Positions 22,701 to 33,640 of a stretch of 64,000 nt of DNA are shown here, piece by piece. Position numbers and translations under genes: made by a program. The notes under the pieces were generated by a model. It saw nothing but the letters and a program-made list of their open reading frames with translations. It searched no databases and was not told the DNA's origin. Source of the stretch: Agelaius tricolor (lineage: Eukaryota; Chordata; Aves; Passeriformes; Icteridae); contig JALJCS010000015.1 in assembly GCA_023055355.1 (NCBI GenBank), forward strand, positions 14,738,501-14,802,500, given 5' to 3'. Each line of letters opens with the position of its first letter. Positions within the stretch are counted from its first letter, which is position 1.

Positions 22701-25700
22701 GTCAAAAGTGGTGTTTTAGGAAGTGATGGCAGAGCATGAGGTGAGGGCAGTGACCACAAAGGTCTGTCTGCAGCAGGCTGGGCTGGGCAGGAGCCTGGAA
22801 AAGAGGTGGCAAGCACTTGAGCAGGGATGGAGCTGCTCTCTTGCCCTTCACACGTCCCCAAATGACTGCCATGGGTGCAAAATGCAGTCATAGCATCAGA
22901 CCTTGTACCAGGAGTGGCCCAGGGCCACATCCATGGCCATCAGGAGCTGTGATAAAACTCCTCTGATGGCATCAGCACCACAACCATCACATCAGGGCCA
23001 CCCACGCAGGGTCACCCACGGGGTGTCACAGAGCTGCTGCTACCTGAGCTTGGTGTTGATCTGCAGGGCCTTGGCGAGCATCTTGGCCCCCGTGTCCCCC
23101 ATGGCGTTGCCACTGATGTCCAGGGACACGAGGCTGGTGTTGCTGCCCAGGGCACTCAGCAGCACGTTGGTTCCCAGCTTGAGGCGTGATTCAGCCACAG
23201 ACAGCGACTGCAGAGGCTGGAAAAGGGACAAGGAGGGGCACCAGGACATGTCAAGGTGCATGTCACCCTTCAGACACAGCTCCACCCCTGTGCAGCAGCG
23301 TCAGGGCTGGTGCTGGTTTTGGAGAGAACAAGTGATACTGAACCCTGAGAAACAGAGGGGCAGTGGCTGCTTAGGCTGGATTTAGCTCAGATGCCCAGCA
23401 GGCAGTGAGGAGAAAAGAGAGGTTTTTGGGAAAGCTGTGCTGAATGCAGGTTACAATAAGTCTCCTCTGTGACTTTAGCCACATACAGGCTTCTGTTTTC
23501 CCACATTTCCCACTTCTCTGTCTGAGCTCCTGCTTCAAACTGAGGAAAAATAAAAGCAGAAGGACTTGAATGGCAGTGGGAGAGAGAGAGGATTGCTCCC
23601 CGCCTGGGCAGGAGGGATCTGGATGGCAGCCCTGCATGGAGACTGCACAGTGGTGGCTGAGGGCGACCAGGAGCAGGGATGGGATGGTTCTGGTGGCTGA
23701 GGGCAAGCTGGACTTACACAATCCTCCTCCTGGGTGAGCTGGACAATGCGGTGCAGGACATCCAACAGGCCTTCCCTGCAGGAGAGGTGTGTGTGTGAGG
23801 GGGTCACTTGTGCATGCCCTGGGGCCACAGAGGCACAGCTCTGTCCTCCCTCCACTCTTGCCTGTCACCCATGGGCTGTCACCCATCTCTGACTCTGCAC
23901 CAGGTGCTGGCAGTGCTGACCCTCCCTGCATGGGCAGGCAATTCCTACCAGCCCATGGGCTTTTGATGGGGAGGGAGAGTCAAGGTGGGTGCACCATTCC
24001 AGGGTGGCTCCAAGCCTGGGTGCTGCTGCTTGGCACTCACTTGGATTTGATGTTGAAGTTTTTCCCCAGGGAGACGTGCCTGATGGATTTGCTCCTGCCA
24101 ATGGAGAGCACCAGGGTCACCATGTCAGGGTCGAAGCCTGCAAGAGAGGGAGACACCCCAGGATGTCCAACAAACCCACGGAGGTGGCACCAAGGTGGTC
24201 CCTCACAGGAGACCTGCAGAGCCACCAAGCTGCCACAGTGGGATGCTGGAGATGCCCAGGGAGGCTCCTGAGCATCTTCCTCCTTTCCTGGCTTCTCCAA
24301 GGAGATTGAAGTCCTGTGCAGAGCTGGGGTCCCTGAGAAATGACCTCCAGGGAGGAGCAGCTACTGTGGGCACTCCTGATACGGGGGTGCCAAGGCTGTG
24401 CTGAGCCACAGGGGCACTGAGGGAGCTGGAGATGGCCCTTGCTCTCTGCCATCCCTCAGGATGTGCCCCCCATCACCCACCCACCCCCCTGGACACCATG
24501 GGGGAGTTCAGCTTTCAGGCAGCTGCCTGCACTCCCATCCTCCTGGCTGCACCAGTTTCTGCCCAGGGAAACCCTTTCAGTGCTTCAAACCCTGAACCGG
24601 CCACATGAGACCACCTCGGATTCAGTGATCTGAAGAGGACTGCATCAAGAAAGATGCAAAATGAGAAATTTTGGCCAGTCTTGAGGTAGGAGGGCATAAA
24701 GAAATCACCTCACTTGCTGTGCTGGGACATGAAAGTCCAGGAGATGCAGGAGAACTTTTTCCAGGCTGGGAAAAAGCAACCTACCATTGTCAGACAGGTC
24801 CAGGTGACTGATGGAGCTAGCATCAGGGATGAGGTCCTGGATGACTTGGGCCCCCGCTGATCTCAGCTTGGAAGAAACAGCGAGACATCAGTACAGGGGA
24901 GGCAGCGAGCCCTGCAAACCAGATCCTCCTGTCGGGGAGGTCAGACAGGGCATGGACCCTCCCTCACTGCCACAGGGGGACTCCCTGGCCAGAGGGCTGC
25001 TGCCCATGGCTGCTGGGCCCTCACCTCACAGCTGCTGAGATCCAGGTGCAGGTCAGTGATGTGACTGTTGTCTGCCAGCCCTTGCAGCAATGCCCTGGAA
25101 AAGTCACCAAAGCCCCCATCAGTGCAAGAAATGGGGGCACCAGCACCTGCCCTGGGGCACCCCCAGCAGTGCAGGCAGTGGAGAAGGCATCCTTCCCAGA
25201 GCTCTGCCTCTCACAGCCCCTTCCCTCCATCCTCCCCACCAGCACTGACCAAGGTCTCCCCAGGCTCACCCCAAATCCATTCCCGCAGCCCCATCGCACC
25301 TTACAGCATCAGCTGGCAGCTTGGTACCTGCCAGGGAGACATGCCTGAGGGAGCAGGCCTGGCTGAAAAACTCCTTCATGTCAGGGGAGATGGTTTTCAC
25401 TCTCCTGAAAAGGATGGGCACAACATGGCAACAACTGCAACCCAGCCCCAGCCAGACCCCCTGGGTACCACACACCCCCCTGGGTACCCCACAGCCCCCC
25501 TGATGCCATCCCCAGCTTACTTGTGGGAGTACACATTTTTGGAGAGATCCAGGTGGATGAGGCTGGTGTGGGATCCATGGACCAGGGCTCCAAAGAGCTG
25601 CCAGGGTGGGATGTGAGCCGTGTGGAGGAGGATCCAGGGGCACTGCAGCCCCTCACACAGCCCAGGGATGGAGGGGGCTGAGGGCAGGGCTCACTGCCAG

Positions 25701-28700
25701 GAGCCCCTGCATGGTACTCACAGCATCCAAAGGACAGTCCGTGCCAGCCAGGCTGAGGTGGGAGAGCGAGTGGCAGTGCTGGAGGAGGCTCTGCAGGTTC
25801 TGTGAGCAGAGGGGGCTCAGCAGCTTTGCCCCTGAATCCCACCCCCACCCTGCAGCCCTGGAATCCCAGTTCCAGCCTGACTCCTCCCTCCTGCTGAGCA
25901 CAGGGTGAATCCTGCACACAGGAACCCACTCTCTCATGGGATACACCCCTGCTGCAGACGGCATCTGCCACACTCCCACAAGGAGATGCAGGGGGATGTC
26001 CCCAGGGTGTCCCCAGCTGCTCCCAGGCAGGCATGGGGGGCTGCAGCTGTGACCTCCCCATCCCTGGGGGGCTGCAGGGCAGGGCACAGAGCAGAGCAGA
26101 CCAAAGCCATCCAAACCAGACTGGGGACAGAGTCTGAGTGTGTCACCCCACCCATGACAGCACGGGCACTCACACTGATGTCATCCCCAGCCAGGGTGCC
26201 GGGGTTTCCAGAGAGGTCCAGGTGCCGGAGGGAGAATCCAGTGGCTTTGTTATCTGTGAGGGCCTTGCACAACGTGCTCATCCCTGCTCAGAGAGAGTGA
26301 GAGGTGCATGGCCACAGGCTCCCTGCACTGGGGAGAGCCAGGGAGCAGAGCAAGGGAACTTCCCTCCAGCTGGGGCAGCAGGGCATTGCATCCATGAAAG
26401 TGCAGCCCCTCCATCACTCCTTCTGTGGAGTGGGGCAAGAGCATCTGGGCTCTACCTTTGGCTGTGAGCATTGTCCTGGCCAGGCTGAGGCTCTGCAGAC
26501 CCTTGGGACTCTTCTCCACGTGCCGGCTGAAGGCAGAGACCCCTGATGGGAGCAGGGAGCTCTGAACGGCTGTACCAGCACAGCTGGGTGTCCATCCCAC
26601 CCCGAGCTGCAGCCTCCAGGACAGGAGGCAGCTGCTGGTGGGGTCTGGAGTTGAACATCAGTTTTTGTGGGTGTAAACTCATCCCAGCCCAGAATTTGAG
26701 TACCTCTGTCTTCCAGCTGGTTGCCAGAGAGGTTGATGGTGTGCAGGACAGAGTTGGGATGGCTGCTGAGTGCCTGGGCCATCCTCTGCACAAAGTCACT
26801 GTGGGGAGAAGGGTCACCCATCTGAGCAATGCTGGGACACCTCCAGGAAGGACAGCCACCAGCTCTGCACTCTTACAGGGACATGCCAGCAGCTCCTGCC
26901 TGCATGGCAGACCTGGCTCATCTGAGCAGCCAGAAGGAAGCAGAGCATCTCCAGGGGTGGGTGGTATTCACTTCCAGGCTATGGGAGTCTCTGCTCTCAG
27001 TGAGCTTCCCAGTGTGGAGGGGACAGAGCCACCAGCCCCTGGCACAAGGGTCCCTGCATGGACCTCCCTGCTCCATGTACTGAGGGCAGAAGCACCAGGC
27101 TGCCAAGATCCTGCTCATCATTGCCTTGCAACAGCTTCACCTACCCTTTCAAGCCACTGTTCTCCAGCACCAGCTCCTCCAGTGTCACTGACTTGCTGAG
27201 CATGTAGAGCAGCTGCTCTGAGATCTCCTGATTCTGGCAGGGAAGAAGAAAGCCTTTCTGGGAACCTGGCCACCTCTGGTGCACCCAGAGCCACAGCAGC
27301 AGCACTCACCAGCCTGAAATCCTTGCAGGAGAGTTTGGTGAACCACAGGTTGAAGGACAAGGCAGCAACACTCAGCGCCACATCCCTGCAGGGTGACAGG
27401 GAGGAGGGAGTCAAGGGCCAGGCTGAGCCAAGGCTAATCCCAAATGGGTGACAAAAACCACCCAAATGGGGCTTGTCCCAAGGCATCCAGCCCCAGGGTG
27501 CCCCAAGACACCCAGGATGCCAGAACACACCCATCCCATCCAAACCCGAGGTGCTCCAACTGACTCAACCCTGGGATGCTCCAGGACACCCAACCTCAGT
27601 GTGCTCCAACACAACGTTCAACAGAACAGGACTGGGGATTGTGGGTTTAAAACAACACACAGGTACAGATAATCTTCCCCAGATTATTCCCTTGGGGAAA
27701 ATCAAATGAATCTAAATATTTGCATGCTTCTATCTAAACCTCAGGGTTTTAAGTTCTTTTTAACTCTGAGCTCTAATGTGAGCAACACCACAGGTGTTGG
27801 TTGAGTGGAAACAAGTTTCTTTTTTACTTCCTCATCCAAAGAAATCTCTAAAGCAGTCTCCTTTTTCACCAGCTGAACACAGATCCTCTGTTCCCCAAAA
27901 CACTCAGCCCAGAACTTTGACTTGCTGTGGCCCAGCCTGGCAGCTGCCTCCCCTGAGAGCTGAGCCCTTGCTCTGCCTTTCTTGGGATGGAGACTTGGCT
28001 GAGCCCCACATGGAGAACCCCAGGCACAGCTGGAGCTCACAGCCCCACTATCAGGTTATAATCAGGTGATAACAGGGTTATAACAGACATCTGGGGGGGG
28101 CTGGTGGGGAGCAGTGCAAGTTTCCGGGTGGCAAACTGCACCAGCTGCTTTGCATAGGGAAACACCTGACAGCCACGAGCTGCAAGAAGCCACTGTGACA
28201 TTGGGTTTTCAGCCCTATAAACAGCTCCCAGGCTGATCTAAGAGTTAAAAATGAACAGAGGGGCTGCCTGGACTCTCAGCTGCTGCCCCATGGGATGGGG
28301 CTCAGGGTGTTTGGTGAGGGGGAGTGTCAGGCTGCAGATGTGGCATCCCTGGAGCGTGTAACCTATAAAAGCTTCTAACGTGGGCAGGAGAGCATGCTGG
28401 GCCCCCCAGCAGGGACAGGGAGAATGAGGATGGGTGCTGGGGCGCTGCAGGCAGCACGGCTGGGGGCTCACCGGCTCTCCAGGTGGCTGAAGTCCAGCAG
28501 GTTGAACTCCCGGCAGTCCTGGCTGTGGTAAATGTTGTCCACGTCCTTCCCAGAAGGATGCACATATGCAGCAGGCTCAGCACTGGGTCCTGGGGAGGGC
28601 TCAGGTCCCTGGTGCTGCTGCAGGGAGCTGAGCCCTTGGGGAGTCCTCTGCCTAACCCCAAAGCCCAAAAGCTTCCCTGATGGCTGGCAGGGGACATGTC

Positions 28701-31700
28701 CCAGCTTGGTGGGACAGATTGGTGAGCCTTGGACAACTTCTGTAGGGAATGGCCAGAAGGCAACACACCCCAGGCTGGTGGGAGTGAGGGTGTGGGGAAG
28801 GATGAGCTGGGATCAGTGTCCAGAGGAAGGGGGGACAGGGAGTCCTGTTGTGGCTGGGTCCCAGCAGGATTCTCCTCTCCTGGGACACCCAGCCAGGTCC
28901 CAGGAGTTTTCCAGGGCCTCCCCCTGGGTCACAGTCTGGGAAACAGCCTGGTCCAAGGCACGCTGCTCCCACCTGCACTTTGATTCCAGCCCACCCAGGA
29001 GCAGGGGGCACTCAAAGCTGCAGCTCCATGAGGCAGCCACAAGCATCCTGTCCCCAAGTGACACCCTGGCACTGCTGCATCCTCAGGAGGGCCCAGCTTA
29101 CCCACTGGATCTCCTCGCGGAAGGCAAAGCCATTGTAGTCACACAGAGCAGCGTAGGTCTCTGAAAAGCCCCCTGCAAGGAGAAGGCAGTTTGGGGGGGC
29201 AGACATTCCCAAAGGAACATGGAGGAGAACTTTGAGGGGAGTGGGAAACAGGAGAGGGATGACAGGGACTCAGAAGTGATGCAGAGGGCTCCCCCTTCCC
29301 TGCCCAAAGGGGAGAGAGATCTACTGTCAGCCCCAGTGGGGGCTGTGGCGTGCTTTGCTTGCTCCATGTGGATGCCAGGCAAGGCACATTGCCCTGGGGG
29401 TAATGCAGGATCCTGCTCCAGACTAGGCTACAGGAAAAGCTCCTGGCTCTGCAGTGGTGCCATGTGAGGTGGGTAGAAGCATGCACAGCTACAGGTCCTA
29501 GCAGGTAGATTCTGAGCAATATTGCCTGCTGTCCTGCTTTTTCCTGGAGAGCTACATCCCCTCAAACCTGCTCCTGCCCCATGGGATGGGGTGGCCTGGT
29601 GGGCAGCAGACCCCAGTAGCAGGGCTCCATCTGACCAAAGCCATCACAGGTGCCCTGCCAGCAGAGGTGAGGGCTGTCAGCAGAGCTGCTGTTGGTGGAT
29701 GCAGGGCTGGAATGGTTCTCAGAGGGCTCCAACCCTCCTGGTCCTGCCTGAGGGAGTTTATGGCAGGACTTACCACATGGCCCAGGGTTGCTCTGCAGCA
29801 CTTCCTCCAGTGAGTCTGTGATCTGCTGGATCCTCTCATACAGGCTGGGGGGCGAGTTCTTGAGCAATGTCCTGGGGAGGGAGCAGAGGGCTGTCAGGGT
29901 GGGCCAGGAGAAGAGCATCCCCACCACTCTATGCTTAGCTACAACCCTGTGTGTAGGGTGGCCAGAAATATTCAGTCAGGGAACAGGGTCTTGCCTCGAT
30001 CCATGTGTTTTTCTCCTTCTAAAAGCACTGTTGTAGACCCATCCTATATTTGGGATTTTCTAACTGCAGGTGTCCCAATTCATGGCAGGTGGGTTGGAAC
30101 TAGATGATCTTTAAGATTCCTTCCAACCCAAACCATTCCAGGATTTTGCAGTCTGGGGCTTTTCTGGGCAAAGGAGTTGCTCTGGTTCCTACACAAGCAC
30201 CCCTCAGGAGCAGAAGACCCTTACCCAAGGGATGAGTCTGGAAAGACCTTCTTAAGTGACATGGTGACATGGATAACAACTTGCTCCAAATCATCCAAGG
30301 ACATGAACCGGAAGGCATAAGAAGCTGCATCTGTTTCTATGACAACCTGCAGGGTCCAAAGGATGAGAGATTCCTGAGCGAGCTGGCAGCACACAGCGTC
30401 CCCAAGCCCCCAGACACAACGGTGACAGCCATCAGCTCCTCACTGCCAACCCAGCCACAAGCACAGAGAATGCTGTGAGCACCAGGAATTTAGGATAAAA
30501 TACATTGGTGTGCCAGAATAAGGCATAAACCTCCTGAAAATTCAGATTAAGCTGATGCAGAGGCAGCCTGATGCAGTGAGGTGAGAACAGCCTTGTCTCT
30601 GCCTGCAGCAGCTGGAGCATAGAGGTTTCCTCCCTGAATTTATTTAATCGAGGTTTAGGGCTTTTTCACTTATGGTTCCTACCAGGAAAAAAAAAAAAAT
30701 CCCATGGCAACATGCTCCCTGATTTAATTACACGCTGATTGAGGCGTGGGAGCAGGATGACAATTATCTGCTGGCATCGTGCAGGACGGAGCTTCCGCCA
30801 GTGCCCGGGGCTGTGGAGGCAGGAGAGCGTGGGACCGCCTGCACTTTAACAATCCCTGGGCTTTCCATGTCCCAGTCAGACATCTCACCCCCCTCCACCC
30901 TGGGGAATAGATTCCCTGCATCCCTCTGTCTGTGCCCAGCTCCTGCAGCTCTCTCCTGGAGCTCAGCCTGCTGAGCAGCAGAAACCCTGTGTGGAGGCTG
31001 AGGCCGTGGTTGCTGATGATGCTTCACCATGAAAAAGCCAGACAGGATATTAGAAAGGAGCAGACAGGAGGTTAAGCAGGACCACAGCCCTATTTTGGCC
31101 AATACATCCAAGCCTTGATATCCAAGTCCTCTCTTCCATGGTTTCCACTGCCACATCTGCCCTATGTGCCCGCCCCTCTCTAAGAGGATTAATGGGGTTT
31201 AAAACACCCTCCTGCTAAATTTGTCTTCACCTTGGTAAGCCTGCAGCCATTTGTCACCTTGTCCCTGCTGAGCAGGAGGTGCCATGGCCAGGCACTGTCC
31301 ACGGATGTCAGAGGGGAAGGAGTGCAGGCACCCACCCAGCACCCCTGGGTGCCCCCCTGCACCTCCAGCTCCAGGGCAATACCCTGATGAGATCAACACT
31401 GGTGACCCTCAATGGGGGAGCAGAACACCCCCAGATCCTGTGGGGGGCTCTGGACCAGGGTTTGCCATGGGGGAGAGGGCAGAGAGGGGGGTAATGCCCA
31501 GGTTGGGTTTGTCCCAGTTTGTCCCACTCACCACACTGGGCTCTTGGACTGTCATCTCCCTCACCTCCAGGAAGCTGAAGCTGCTGTGAACCTGTGGATG
31601 AGAGAAGCTGGATCAACCCCAGTGCTGATGGAGAAAGGAAACCCAAGGGTTCCCCCCCAACTCCCACACTTCCCATGCCTCAAGCAGTGCTTGGCCTTGG

Positions 31701-33331
31701 CCCCACCCTTCACCAGCCCCCAGACGAGACCCCCTCCCCTTCCCTCATCTCTCTCCTCATCCTGCTCTTGAGGGTTTCCCAGAGTCACTGGTCCAGGTGA
31801 CTCAGGGGTCACTCCCTCCAGTGCCCCAAGCTCCCCCAGGAACCCCAGGGCTGTACCAGGCTCCCCACACTTACCCTCACTGGCAACATCACAGGCAGCA
31901 CATAGGCTCGCCAGGGTGTCAGGACCTAGGCAAGGTGTGACAAGGGACCATGGTGACATGGAAGCCACCCCTGTCCCTCACTGCAACCATAAAACACCTT
32001 CCTGGGGAAACCAGGAAAGCAGGAACCAGGCCAGACTCTGCACATACCAAGATAAAGTCATCATACTTGGATTTCACCTGCAGCTGGATGCTCAGCACCA
32101 GGAGCACCTTCTTTGTCCCCAGGAAGGTGGTGATGCCCTCTGAAAAGACCAATGTCCATGTGAAATTAGGTGGCTGAAGTCACCTTGGTCCTCTCCCATG
32201 TGCCCTGTTGCTCTTGAGGATACTGTCCCCACCTGAATCATCTCCTCTCCCCCCACACCTGACAGTCAGACCCTGGCTGCTCTCAGACTCACCGTGGTTG
32301 CTCAGGTGGTGCACCCACCTCCCCATCTTCAACCAAGAACAGGGTTTGGGGTTGCTGGTTCACACTGCCTGTGCTGCCTCACCCACTGGCAGCTGGCACT
32401 GAGTGATAAGAGGGTCCTGATTTCTCTTCCTTCCTTTTCATATTTACCACCAGGGAGCAGCTGGTCACCCAAGTCCCTCCTCTCCGCAGGGCAGCCAGGG
32501 TGGTCACATGTGCCAGCGTCCCCAAGGTCACAGACTGGTCACTCCCACCATCAGTGGGCCAGTGTGAGCATGGCTGCTGCCCTGAGCACCCTTCTCCGTG
32601 CCCTCCTGATTCCTGCCTCTCATGGGAGAAACAGGACCAAAGCCACAGCTGTCCATCACTGTGCAGAGCACACCAGGCTGTCACAGTGACACCAATCCCC
32701 ATGGGTCCATGGTTTGAGCCACACCTCCCCAGGGACCTACCCTGGTAGAGCCGGGCCTGAGGCTGTGGGGACACGGTGACCCAGCTCCTTCCCACCTCAC
32801 TGCCAGCCCTGGTGGGGCTGAGGAGGCTGAAGGAGCCCAAGACCTCTGTGGCCTTTGGCTTTTCCAGTCAGCCAAGAGAAGGCTGTGAGCAGGGGTATTT
32901 CACACCCCCCATGCTGAGCTGCAGGCTGTGCCTTCCTGGGGAGCTTCTGGGGACCCTCAGTTGGCCAGAGGAGCCCAATCCCATGGGACTGAGCAGCACC
33001 AAGCTGCACCCACAAATTCAGCAGCTTGAGCTGTGCAGAATCCCATCCTTGAGGAGCCAGGTTATCTAGGGATGCTCTTGGTCCAAGGTTCATCCTCAGG
33101 CAAATGAGTTTTGCAGACAAGAGGAAGCCCCAGACACTGCATGGGCCCCCCTGAACCTCAGCTGTTGCAGCCGAGGGACCCAAAAGTGACTCTGCCAAGC
33201 CCATCGAGGCAAATGGGGGCCAAGCAGGCCCGGCACGGGCAGCCCCATGTGGCAGCGGTGCCCCGGCAGTAGCGGCGGGGGGGACGCTTACCTTGCAGCT
33301 CGGCGGGGATCCCTCCGGGGGACACAGCCAT
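11599..33331 (-). CDS. CARMIL2: CARMIL2 / RLTPR, capping-protein regulator with leucine-rich repeats (40 coding exons, ~1483 codons)
   Basis: A cytoplasmic, membrane-associated CARMIL protein. The family binds and uncaps actin capping protein; mammalian CARMIL2 also supports CD28 co-stimulation in T cells. Order of parts: PH-like N terminus (exons 1-7), leucine-rich-repeat solenoid (8-22), helical dimerisation region (23-29), capping-protein-interaction motif (exon 31), Pro/Ser-rich tail (32-40). Exon boundaries, listed in the part entries, are all GT-AG and phase-consistent, totalling 4452 nt including TGA. Human CARMIL2 is about 1435 residues, so length is normal. The start is ATG 33331-33329 in a CpG-rich exon, with G at -3 and G at +4. 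Diagnostic stretches include [29 protein letters not shown] and [16 protein letters not shown]1 and CARMIL3 are excluded by the neighbours ACD and CTCF and by closer wording. The tail exons are the least certain. Confidence 0.93.
16720..16765. repeat. (CAT)n / (ATG)n trinucleotide microsatellite in CARMIL2 intron 30
   Basis: About fourteen CAT/CAC triplets lie some 50 bases upstream of the exon-31 acceptor on the minus strand, where they read GAT/GGT (Asp-rich) in frame with exon 31. The gene model treats them as intronic. Confidence 0.85.
17681..21681 (-). other. CARMIL2: CARMIL2 exons 23-30: helical dimerisation region and start of the tail
   Basis: Exons (minus): 21681-21588, 21518-21423, 20803-20675, 19766-19653, 19522-19347, 18869-18782, 18349-18233, 17747-17681. 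Conserved wording includes [49 protein letters not shown] and [13 protein letters not shown]. This matches the mostly helical segment after the LRR that dimerises CARMIL proteins. Exons 29 and 30 ([25 protein letters not shown]) are less conserved and mark the transition to the disordered tail. Confidence 0.82.
21115..21300 (-). mobile_element. CR1 LINE 3' fragment in CARMIL2 intron 24
   Basis: Reverse-complement CR1: tgtgttggaagggatcttaa, cttccaccagaccaggttgc, cttgaacacttccagagatt. Same strand sense as CARMIL2. Confidence 0.85.
22302..28545 (-). other. CARMIL2: CARMIL2 exons 8-22: leucine-rich-repeat solenoid
   Basis: Exons (minus): 28545-28472, 27385-27310, 27233-27145, 26798-26704, 26542-26456, 26283-26174, 25799-25722, 25597-25521, 25404-25300, 25094-25025, 24866-24785, 24137-24041, 23775-23718, 23216-23044, 22370-22302. 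Each exon carries roughly one repeat, with cores such as [65 protein letters not shown] and [12 protein letters not shown]. This RNase-inhibitor-like LRR mediates protein contacts in the family. For exon 16 the donor at 25299 (gtgcga) was chosen because it keeps frame and gives DAVRALLQGL; the stronger-looking gtaagg five bases upstream would shift the frame. Confidence 0.88.
29102..33331 (-). other. CARMIL2: CARMIL2 exons 1-7: PH-like N-terminal domain
   Basis: Exons (minus): 33331-33292, 32139-32048, 31925-31875, 31591-31532, 30346-30225, 29871-29774, 29172-29102. They encode residues 1-178. The product begins [13 protein letters not shown] (human MAQTPDGISCELR) and continues with [24 protein letters not shown] and a helix ending [10 protein letters not shown] (human KKVFPRSTLG). 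In CARMIL1 this region is a non-canonical PH domain that binds phospholipid. The segment ends at the family signature [17 protein letters not shown], which leads into the repeats. Confidence 0.88.
30085..30152 (+). mobile_element. CR1 LINE 3' tail in CARMIL2 intron 5
   Basis: Short CR1 end, plus sense: ggttggaactagatgatctt followed by ccttccaacccaaaccattc. Antisense to CARMIL2, about 70 bases outside exon 5 (30225-30346). Confidence 0.8.
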
Positions 33332-33640
33332 GCCTGGCACCTGGGGTCACCTGCCGGGATGCGGTGTCAGGGCAGCATCCTCGGGGCCGCGGGAAAGGCA
33401 CCCTGCCGGGAGGAAGCGCTGAGGTTACCGACCGGCAGCGCCGCCGCCTCGGTGCCTCCTCCCCCTCCCGGTGCCTCTTCCTGCCCCGTCAGGCGAGATT
33501 TACCGCCTGAGCAGGAGAAGCGAAATGAAAGCGACGGTGCCCACGGCCCACCGGCCCCGCCGGGAGGAGAGGGCGGCACTACCCAGCTTCCACCCTTCTC
33601 CTGCCGTGCGCCTTCCCCTGCGAGAGCAGGACACCCCTCC
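33190..33640 (-). promoter_or_regulatory. CARMIL2: CpG-rich CARMIL2 promoter and exon 1
   Basis: A CpG-dense block spans CARMIL2 exon 1 (33292-33331) and about 300 bases upstream on the minus strand. It is the only strong CpG cluster between the CARMIL2 and CTCF bodies, so it is the likely CARMIL2 promoter. No TATA box is visible; the transcription start is not placed. Confidence 0.6.

Noticed and set aside
27430..27620. Diverged ~30-bp repeats with gatgctccaggacaccc-like phrases in CARMIL2 intron 9
   Set aside because: Units are too different and too few to call a real tandem array by eye.
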